This document shows, piece by piece, positions 56,315 to 64,000 of a DNA stretch of 64,000 nt. Position 1 is the first letter of the stretch. Each line of letters starts with the position of its first letter. The stretch lies in the NCBI RefSeq assembly GCF_021917145.1, contig NC_061067.1, forward strand, positions 2,165,596 to 2,229,595, in the 5' to 3' direction. The translations under genes and the position numbers were made by a program. The notes under the pieces were generated by a model. That model did not search any database, was not told the origin of the DNA, and saw nothing but the letters and a program-made list of their open reading frames with translations. This stretch comes from Hypomesus transpacificus (taxonomy: Eukaryota > Chordata > Actinopteri > Osmeriformes > Osmeridae).

Positions 56315-59300
56315 TGTGTGGTGCAGGACCAGGCCAGCGAGGCCATGGAGGTGTTGGATGAGCTAATGGAGAGTGAAGTATCCATCATCGTCCCTCACAT
56401 CAACGACATTGTCCACTTCTGTCTGGAGGTCAGCGTTGTGTCCTGTGCCATGTCTCTGTCACGTGGGTTGTTGGAACGAGGTGGTGCTCATGCTGTGTGT
56501 GTGTGTGTTCCAGATGAGTGCTGACACCACTCTCAGTGATTCCCTGCGTGTGAAGGCTCTCTCCTGCATCGCTTTCCTCATTCGGCTCAAAAGCAAGGTA
56601 AACAAACCAGTCTCTCCCCACGCCTCTCTCCCCACGCCTCTCTCCCCACGCCTCTCTCCCCACGCCTCTCTCCCCACGCCTCTCTCCCCCCCTCTCTCTC
56701 TCCCCACGCCTCTCTCCCCACGCCTCTCTCCCCCCCTCTCTCTCTCCCCACGCCTCTCTCTCTCCCCACGCCTCTCTCCCCCCCTCTCTCTCTCCCCACG
56801 CCTCTCTCCCCACGCCTCTCTCCCCCCCTCTCTCTCTCCCCACGCCTCTCTCCCCACGCCTCTCTCCCCACGCCTCTCTCTCTCCCCCCTCCCTCTCTCC
56901 CCACGCCTCTCTCCCCACGCCTCTCTCCCCACGCCTCTCTCCCCACGCCTCTCTCCCCACGCCTCTCAGGAGCCGGTAGTGATGCTTCTCTCCTCTCCTC
57001 TCAGACTGTGCTGAAGCAGAAGCTGCTGAATCCCATCCTGCAAACAGTGTTTCCTGTGCTGAGCGCAGCGCCCCCTCCTGGCCAGGAGGACCCGGAGGAC
57101 GAGGAGAACGACGACGAGGACGATGTGGATAACGAGAGTCCCAAACACTTCGCTGCTCAGGTTTTAACTCCACTCTCCCTGTTTACAGAACACTGAAGTC
57201 GATTTGAAGACACTTGAGTCACTTGATTTGAAGAGAAATATTTTTATTTTATTTTAATGAAAAAACTTTATATGTGTTTCAGGTGATTGATACCATGGCC
57301 CTCCACATGCCACCAGAGAAACTGTTTCAGCAGCTGGTGAGTGGCCGTATAGAAGTTGATCACAATCAATAAGTTGATCTGACCCTTTCACAGAGAACTA
57401 GCCTGGTGGATGGAGGAGTAGCTCTGGTGGTGACCTGTGTGTGTGTGTCTGTGCCAGATGCCCCTCACCCAGGCGTGCCTGGCCAGTGACAAGCCGTATG
57501 AGAAGAAGGCAGGCCTGATGTGTCTGGCTGTGCTGGCTGAGGGCTGTGCTGACCACATCCGCACCAAGTACGTCTCAAACACCCTACATCCTCTCCTCAC
57601 CTGTCAGCCCCATGCCCTGAAGCTGACTGTGTGTGTGTGTGTGTGTGTCAGGATGCTGTCGTCCATGCTGCAGACAGTGTGCCAGAGTCTGTCAGACAGT
57701 AACCAGGTGGTTCGCAGTGCTGGGCTCTTCGCTCTGGGACAGTTCTCTGAGCACTTGCAGGTCAGGCCCGTACCAGCATACTAGAGGACACCTAGTACAC
57801 CAGAGGACACCTGGTACACACTAGAGGACATCTAGTACACTAGAGGACACCTAGTACACCAGAGGACACCTGGTACACACTAGAGAACACCTAGTACACC
57901 AGAGGACACCTGGTACACACTAGAGGACACCTAGTACACCAGAGGACACCTAGTACACCAGAGGACACCTAGTACACTAGAGGACACCTAGATGTGAGCC
58001 TGATGTGCTGATATGCACCTGCCCACCATAGTGAAGTCCTTGTTTGTGAACACTTACTTGGCGATGAAACCTGATTGTGATCTCCCCCCCAGCCGGAGGT
58101 GAGTAAGTACTCTGCAGAGCTGATGCCCCTGCTGCTGGGGTACATGTCAGGCCTGAACCAGGCCAAGATCGGACACGTCACCAAGGCCTTCTACGCCCTG
58201 GAGAACTTCCTGGAGAACCTGGGTGAGCCATGCTGGTCCACCTCACACACACAACATCCCAGTCACCTGTGTGTGTGTGTGTTCAATCATACCACAAACA
58301 CTTCGACCTTGCAGTGATCCACCACCTCTATCTGCCCCCTCTATCGGCCCCCTCTATCTGCCCCCTCTATTTGCCCCCTCTATCTGCCCCCTCTATCTGC
58401 CCCCTCTATCTGCCCCCTCTATCTGCCCCCTCTATCTGCCCCCTCTATCTGCCCCCTCTATCGGCCCCCTCTATCTGCCCCCTCTATCTGCCCCTGCCAG
58501 GGGAGGAGATCCAGCCCTACCTGCCCACCCTGATGGACACCATGCTGTCTGCTCTGAACAATGCTGACAACCTGAAGCTAAAAGAGCTGGCTGTCTCTGC
58601 TATAGGAGCCATAGGTACACCTAGACACACTGAGCTGTCTCTGCTATAGGAGCCATAGGTACACCTAGACACACTGAGCTGTCTCTGCTATAGGAGCCAT
58701 AGGTACACCTAGACACACTGAGCTGTCTCTGCTATAGGAGCCATAGGTACACCTAGACACACTGAGCTGTCTCTGCTATAGGAGCCATAGGTACACCTAG
58801 ACACACTGAGCTGTCTCTGCTATAGGAACCATAGGTACACCTAGACACACTGAGCTGTCTCTGCTATAGGAGCCATAGGTACACCTAGACACACTGAGCT
58901 TGATCCTAGCCTCAGTACAGCTGTCAATAGAGATGATCAGGCTGACTCTAGGATTAGGCACAACGGATGTCCAGGAAGCTGGTAGCGTGTGTGCGTTGAC
59001 CCTGTGTGTGTGTGTGTGTGTGGTCCTCAGCTAACGCTGCTAAGGAGCTGCTGGTGCCCTACTTCCTGCCTGTCATCGACAGTCTGAAGGGCTTCCTGAC
59101 TAACACCCGGGACGAGATGCGCTCTCTGCAGACCCAGGCCCTGGGTGAGACCCTGACCTCTGACCTCCCCTGACCTCTGACCCTGTGCTCCTCTGACCTC
59201 TGACCTTGTCCCCCCTGAACTCTGTCCCTGTCCTCCAAAGTCTAAATACGTCATATGTCAGGACTTGCTATCTCAGCGCTAGATCATTTGACTGCAGATC

Positions 59301-62300
59301 AAGAGATTGCAGGTTCAAATCTTCCCATGTATGTAGCTTTGGGTAAAAGTGTCTGCTAAATGAAGTCCTTCTGGTTCCTGTTGTGCGTGTTACTGCTGCT
59401 GCTGTGTGTGGCTGGCAGACACCCTGTCGGTGCTGGCTCGCACCGTGGGCCACGACGTGTTCAGCTCCCTGGCTGCAGAGTGCGTCCAGCTGGGCCTCAA
59501 CCTCATCGACGCCGTGGACGACCCAGACCTGCGACGCTGCACGTACGTGTGTGTGTCAGTGTGTGTGACAGTGTGTGTTCCCTGGTCAGGGCTGTATGGA
59601 GTTAGATTAGTTTCATAATTCAAACAAACAAACGCAACACGATTCAAACAAACTTAACACGATCCAAACAAACGTAACACGATTCATACAAACATAACAC
59701 GATTCAAACAAACAAACGTAACACGATTCACAAATGTATTTCGTGATTCACAAATGTAACGCGATTCACAAATAAATGACCCTATTACATTCGTTTGCAA
59801 CCTGACAAACACAAGTTACAAATCCCTGCATTCGTTGGTGTGAATCCTTGCATTCGTTCGTGTGGATTTTTGGAACTTTCCTGACGCGCTTTGATCCACA
59901 AATGCATTTTTTCTAAAAGATATCCTCAGCAGCCTATCAGGTCGTCTCTTCCAATTTTAGCCAATCACCGGAGAATGTCTAATATGGGTAGACGGGCTCT
60001 GCGTTAGCCTAGGAAACACGGAAAATGACTACACATGAATCCTGCCATTCTCAACAATATTTAATCAGGTATGATCATCGGTTTAATAAGATTAACAAGC
60101 AATATTTCACCTACATGCAACCAGACGACATTGCTCATGATCTGAAGGAGACGATGTCCGTCATAATGGCAGGTTGTTGAAGTCCACATAGACACGTTAA
60201 TGTGATTGGCTAAAATTGGAAGAGACGACCTGATAGGCTGCTGAGGATATCTTTTAGAAAAAATGCATTTGTGGATCAAAGCGCGTCAGGAAAGTTCCAA
60301 AAATCCACACGAACGAATGCAAGGATTCACACCAACGAATGCAGGGATTTGTAACTTGTGTTTGTCAGGTTGCAAACGAATGTAATAGGGTCATTTATTT
60401 GTGAATCGCGTTACAATTGTGAATCACGAAATACATTTGTGAATCGTGTTACGTTTGTTTGAATCGTGTTACGTTTGTTTGTTTGAATCGTGTTATGTTT
60501 GTATGAATCGTGTTACGTTTGTTTGGATCGTGTTAAATTTGTTTGAATCGTGTTGCGTTTGTTTGTTTGAATTATGAAACTAATCTAACTCCATAGGGCT
60601 GACAGTGTGTGTGACAGTGTGTGTTCCCTGGTCATGGCTGACAGTGTGTGTGTCAGTGTGTGTTCCCTGGTCAGGGCTGACAGTGTGTGTGTCAGTGTGT
60701 GTTCCCTGGTCAGGGCTGACAGTGTGTGTTCCCTGGTCAGGGCTGACAGTGTGTGTGACAGTGTGTGTTCCCTGGTCAGGGCTGACAGTGTGTGTTCCCT
60801 GGTCAGGGCTGACAGTGTGTGTTCCCTGGTCAGGGCTGACAGTGTGTGTGACAGTGTGTGTTCCCTGGTCATGGCTGACAGTGTTCTCTCTGGGTGCAGG
60901 TACAGCCTGTTCTCTGCTGTGTCCAGTGTCAGTCCAGCCTGCCTCAGCCCCCACCTCACCACCATCACCACCACCATGCTGCTGTCTCTCAGGTCCACCG
61001 AGGGAGTCACGGTCAGCCTCACACTCACAGATACACACACACTCACAGATACACACACACTCACAGATACACACTCACACTCTGGTGTCCTGCCAGGCTC
61101 ACCTGGAGGAAGAGAAGCAGTTTGTCCTGCTGGACGATGATGATGATGATGAAGAGGGGGACGCCATCTTGGAGGATGAAGTGGAGACAGATGGACGAGA
61201 CGTGTCAGGGTACACACACACACACGCTACAGACACAACCCTCTCTAGTTGTGGTGTACACAGTGCAGTGTTTCCTCTAGGTGCCCCCATGGCATCAGAA
61301 ACAGGGCTGTACTAAAGGCCGTGTATCAGCAGTGATTGTTAGAGTGCATGTCGGAGAATAGCACGGACTAACGCTTCACACCGCAGTTGAGATTGCGTGT
61401 GTGCGTCCTTGAGAACTGTAAGTCGTATAACATATGTTGTCAGTGAGTCCATTTAAGCCTGTTATTGTATTAGTCTATAGTTCTTGCACATTTAAATCAA
61501 GTTAACTGGTGTTTTTTGTTGTTTGTATTCTTCCCCTGCTAGCTAAATTGCAAGTCTGTTGATTCGTTAGCGATTGCTGCCCTTGCTCACGTTTGTATTT
61601 TAGGTGCATTATTATGCTGAAGTAGTTTTAATTAATAAATAGTGGGTTTATTGTTATTATTTTCTACAGAATGCTTAGCCTATCAAGATCAAATGAAGCA
61701 GACAGTGTACTTGCTTTCGAGTGGCCTACCTGAATCGATAGGCTAGGCTACTGACCATTTACAAGAAGTTGTTACGCCAATTATTAATTGGCAGCATTTA
61801 TGTCATTTAGAACATACTTGAGTGGAAGGTGTCTTTAAGTAGCCTAACCTTATTGCTTTAGGGGAAATAGGACGAAAATATGTGCAATATTACATTAGGT
61901 ATTAGACTATGACATTAACCTGCTCCGAAATATAGGGTTAGGACTTAGTTTCGTCTGGGCGGGGGTTGTTCGGACAGAGCTGCCCCCCCACTGCTAAAGA
62001 GAATCCCAAAGGAAACTCTGCTGTGGTTGTGCTGTGTGTTAGCTTCAGTGTGGAGAACGCCTACATCGATGAGAAGGAGGATGCCTGCGATGCCCTGGGA
62101 GAGATGGCCTTCAACACAGGGTACACACTCAGCACACACACTCAGCACACACACTCAGCACACACACACAGGGTTGCAGGTCTTAGTCCTGGTGTGTCTC
62201 CTCAGATGTTCCTTCCAGCCCTTCCTGGAGTCCAGCTTCCAGCAGGTGTTCCAGCTGCGGGATGTGAGTGTTCCTGGGGGTGCGGCCTCAAGCGTGTGTT

Positions 62301-62794
62301 AGGGTACAAGTGGTGTGTGTGTGTTGTTGAATCATGTGCCCCACTACCCTGAGCGTGCTGTCCCCTCAGTTCCCCCTCTACCCTGAGCGTGCTGTCCCCT
62401 CTACCCTGAGCGTGCTGTCCCCTCTACCCTGAGCGTGCTGTCCCCTCTACCCTGAGCGTGCTGTCCCCTCTACCCTGAGCGTGCTGTCCCCTTTACCCTG
62501 AGCGTGCTGTCCCCTCAGTTCCCCCTCTACCCTGAGCGTGCTGTCCCCTCTACCCTGAGCGTGCTGTCCCCTCTACCCTGAGCGTGCTGTCCCCTCTACC
62601 CTGAGCGTGCTGTCCCCTCTACCCTGAGTGTGCTGTCCCCTTTACCCTGAGCGTGCTGTCCCCTCAGTTCCCCCACGAGGACGTGCGCAGGGCAGCCTAC
62701 GGGGCCATGGGACAGTTCTGCAAAGCTCAGCACAAAGTCTGGCAGGAGAATCCTACTGAGGCCAACCAGCAGGGTAGTTATCTCTCTGTCACTG

Positions 62795-62861
<67 letters not shown>

Positions 62862-62932
62862 CTCTCTCTCTCTGTGTCTCTGTCTGTCTCTCTCTGTCTC
62901 TCTGTGTTTCTCTCTCTCTCTGTCTCTCTCTG

Positions 62933-62965
<33 letters not shown>

Positions 62966-63029
62966 GTCTCTCTCTCTCTGTCTCTCTGTGTCTCTGTCTT
63001 TCTCTCTGTCTCTCTCTGTCACTCTGTGT

Positions 63030-63123
<94 letters not shown>

Positions 63124-63130
63124 GTCTCTG

Positions 63131-63166
<36 letters not shown>

Positions 63167-63921
63167 TGTCTTTCTCCACACACACACTGTTCATGACAAT
63201 GGAGTATTTAACTCCTGAGCAAGAGGTCGCAGGTTCAATTCCCCCCTGTCCTGTACCTGTCCTTGGATAGCAGCGTGTGCTAAATCAAGCCCTCCTTCCT
63301 GTGCTGACCCCCAGCCCTGCAGAAGCTGCTGGAGGTGGCTCTGCCCAGCTTCCTGGAGGCGGTGCATGCGGAGCGCGAGCGGCAGGTGGTGATGGGCGTG
63401 CTGGAGGCCATGAACGGTGTTCTGAAGGCCTGCCAGGGGGAGGCGCTGCGGAGCCCTGGGAGGCTGCAGGAGATCAGCCATGCCATCAGAGACGTGCTGA
63501 AGAAGAGGGTGAGACACACACACACACACTGTCTGGCCCACACTCTGGACACACACTGGACACACTGTCTGAGCGTTCCCCTCCATCCCTGCTCTCAACC
63601 CTGGTGTGTGTGTGTGTGTGTTCGCTCCAGACCACCTGTCAGGATGGAGGAGGAGGAGATGAAGCTGATGATGACGAGCAGCAGGTGGGACCTCCGCTTT
63701 CTCTCCACACACACAGTCACACACACACTGATAGACATAAAGGTACTACACACACACGTACAGACGCGGTAGCTGTGTGTGTGTGTGTGTTTCAGGCCGA
63801 GTATGACGCCATGCTGCAGGAGTTTGCAGGCGAGGGCATCCCCCTGCTGGCATCAGCCGCTCCAGCAGAGCTCTTCTGGCCCTTCCTCAACGAGCTGCTG
63901 CCCCTCATCACCAACAAGGCC
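54420..63921 (+). CDS. ipo4: Importin-4 (incomplete, continues past the right edge)
   Basis: Karyopherin-beta that imports histones and ribosomal proteins; an all-HEAT-repeat superhelix. Twenty-five exons are visible: 54420-54485, 54758-54844, 54969-55048, 55134-55175, 55421-55550, 55852-56031, 56133-56198, 56327-56428, 56514-56597, 57005-57160, 57283-57336, 57458-57567, 57652-57760, 58093-58222, 58501-58614, 59031-59144, 59419-59542, 60900-61011, 61097-61209, 62043-62120, 62206-62263, 62668-62773, 63315-63508, 63631-63684, 63796-63921. All phases agree, giving 863 codons of about 1,080. Landmarks include QIRQSAAVMLRMRVKKHW, FALGQFSEHLQ, YALENFLENLGEEIQPYLP, KELAVSAIGAI, DDPDLRRCTYSLF, the acidic loop LLDDDDDDEEGDAILEDE, VENAYIDEKEDACDALGEM, ERERQVVMGVLEAMNGVL and AEYDAMLQEF. 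Start MSEELEHILSQLTQPD fits the family. Many introns are minisatellites; two arrays copy splice sites of exons 15 and 22. Confidence 0.95.
55705..55815. repeat. CAGA/CAAACA-rich simple repeat in ipo4 intron 5
   Basis: Tandem CAGACAGACAAACAAACAGG-type units. Confidence 0.85.
56274..56322. repeat. GT microsatellite in ipo4 intron 7
   Basis: (GT)n just before the exon 8 acceptor. Confidence 0.9.
56614..56970. repeat. CCCCACGCCTCTCT minisatellite filling ipo4 intron 9
   Basis: About 25 units of 13-14 bp (CCCCACGCCTCTCT, some CCCCCCTCTCTCT). It starts about 17 bp after the exon 9 donor and fills most of the intron. Confidence 0.93.
57770..57992. repeat. About 19-bp minisatellite in ipo4 intron 13
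   Basis: About eleven copies of AGAGGACACCTAGTACACC and close variants, starting about 20 bp after the exon 13 donor. Confidence 0.92.
58320..58496. repeat. 12-bp minisatellite before ipo4 exon 15
   Basis: About 14 copies of CTATCTGCCCCCT, ending a few bases before the exon 15 acceptor and acting as its pyrimidine tract. Confidence 0.92.
58591..58901 (+). repeat. 44-bp repeat of ipo4 exon 15 end plus donor, seven copies
   Basis: Unit CTGTCTCTGCTATAGGAGCC then ATAGGTACACCTAGACACAC then TGAG. The first copy is the exon end (AVSAIGAI) and its donor GTACAC. Six more follow in the intron, one with GGAACC. Confidence 0.95.
59255..59365 (+). repeat. tRNA-derived SINE, 5'-worn copy
   Basis: Contains a B-box-like GATTGCAGGTTCAAATC and the fish SINE tail TTGGGTAAAAGTGTCTGCTA. 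Lies in ipo4 intron 16. Confidence 0.6.
59547..59594. repeat. Left part of the ipo4 intron 17 GT/CCCTGGTCAGGGCT minisatellite
   Basis: CAGTGTGTGTTCCCTGGTCA units; the same array resumes at 60598 beyond the foldback element. Confidence 0.85.
59595..60595. mobile_element. 1-kb foldback element with long terminal inverted repeats
   Basis: Left arm 59595-59968 and right arm 60202-60595 are near-perfect reverse complements of about 375-395 bp, around a 233-bp centre. Termini are ATGGAGTTAGATTAGTTTCA. Each arm holds about six short subrepeats of the ACACGATTCAAACAAAC kind. Flanks show a 7-bp direct repeat AGGGCTG. No coding frame for a transposase is present. It interrupts a minisatellite in ipo4 intron 17. 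Confidence 0.85.
60598..60892. repeat. Right part of the ipo4 intron 17 minisatellite
   Basis: About nine units of GACAGTGTGTGTTCCCTGGT plus CAGGGCT, some with an extra GTGTGACA. It ends next to the exon 18 acceptor. Confidence 0.92.
61210..62042 (+). other. ipo4 intron 19
   Basis: An 833-bp intron, AT-rich in the middle, with no recognised gene or repeat apart from a short CA stretch after the donor. Confidence 0.6.
62341..62667 (+). repeat. 23-bp minisatellite with copied ipo4 exon 22 acceptor
   Basis: Unit CTACCCTGAGCGTGCTGTCC plus CCT, about 13 copies. A longer variant containing CCCCTCAG|TTCCC, the acceptor and first bases of exon 22, occurs at 62370, 62519 and 62668, spaced 149 bp. 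Confidence 0.93.
62789..63176. repeat. CT microsatellite in ipo4 intron 22
   Basis: Nearly 390 bp of (CT)n with TCTCTGTCTCTGTC interruptions, starting just after the exon 22 donor. Confidence 0.95.
63205..63285 (+). repeat. tRNA-derived SINE fragment
   Basis: AGAGGTCGCAGGTTCAATTC (B-box type) followed by CCTTGGATAGCAGCGTGTGC, then TAAATC. Same family as 59255-59365. Confidence 0.55.
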
Positions 63922-64000
63922 GTGAGTCTCCTCGTCACCATGGAGATGGGGTGGGTGGAAGGGAGAAGGAGATGTTTGGGTGGTTTTTGGACTGTTTGGA

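Noticed and set aside
62778-63194. RERERE-type protein on the minus strand
   Set aside because: Translation of a CT/GA microsatellite.

Overview
This window is vertebrate nuclear DNA and most likely from a teleost fish. Its genes are split into many short exons with canonical GT..AG introns. The proteins match vertebrate families, some in fish-typical form: the Nanog N-terminus, a MAG/CD22-like Siglec, and fish hAT and SINE repeats. I did not try to name the species. There are no bacterial, plasmid or viral features.

Gene order, left to right: zfhx2 (-), thtpa (+), dcaf11 (+), fitm1 (+), psme1 (-), pck2 (+), a Siglec-like inhibitory receptor (-), fen1 (-), tm9sf1 (+), nanog (-), ipo4 (+, running off the right edge). 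Eight of these (zfhx2, thtpa, dcaf11, fitm1, psme1, pck2, tm9sf1, ipo4) have human orthologues on 14q11.2, so this is an old conserved block. fen1, nanog and the Siglec are not part of the human block. The genes are not one pathway: they cover transcription control (zfhx2, nanog), thiamine triphosphate hydrolysis (thtpa), ubiquitin ligase substrate binding (dcaf11), lipid droplets (fitm1), proteasome activation (psme1), mitochondrial gluconeogenesis (pck2), immune inhibition (Siglec), DNA flap cutting (fen1), membrane traffic (tm9sf1) and nuclear import (ipo4). Exon models were built by hand from splice signals and reading phase. For all genes except zfhx2 (5' end unresolved), fitm1 and dcaf11 they close into intact frames.

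The striking feature is the number of minisatellites that touch or cross exon boundaries. In fen1, dcaf11 (twice), psme1 and ipo4 the repeat unit contains the last bases of an exon plus its 5' splice site, so the donor is copied 2 to about 30 times. In ipo4 a 3' splice site is also copied three times at 149-bp spacing. The fen1 unit is 21 bp and open in frame, so any of nine donors would give an in-frame protein.

Two host genes look damaged. fitm1 has one in-frame TGA next to a lost catalytic histidine. dcaf11 has one extra C in a C-run that shifts the frame. zfhx2 lacks the N-terminal zinc-finger clusters of its mammalian counterpart. Mobile DNA is modest: a hAT element with a BED finger and an 8-bp target duplication, a second BED-bearing remnant, a 1-kb foldback element inside ipo4, several MITEs and scattered tRNA-derived SINE pieces.
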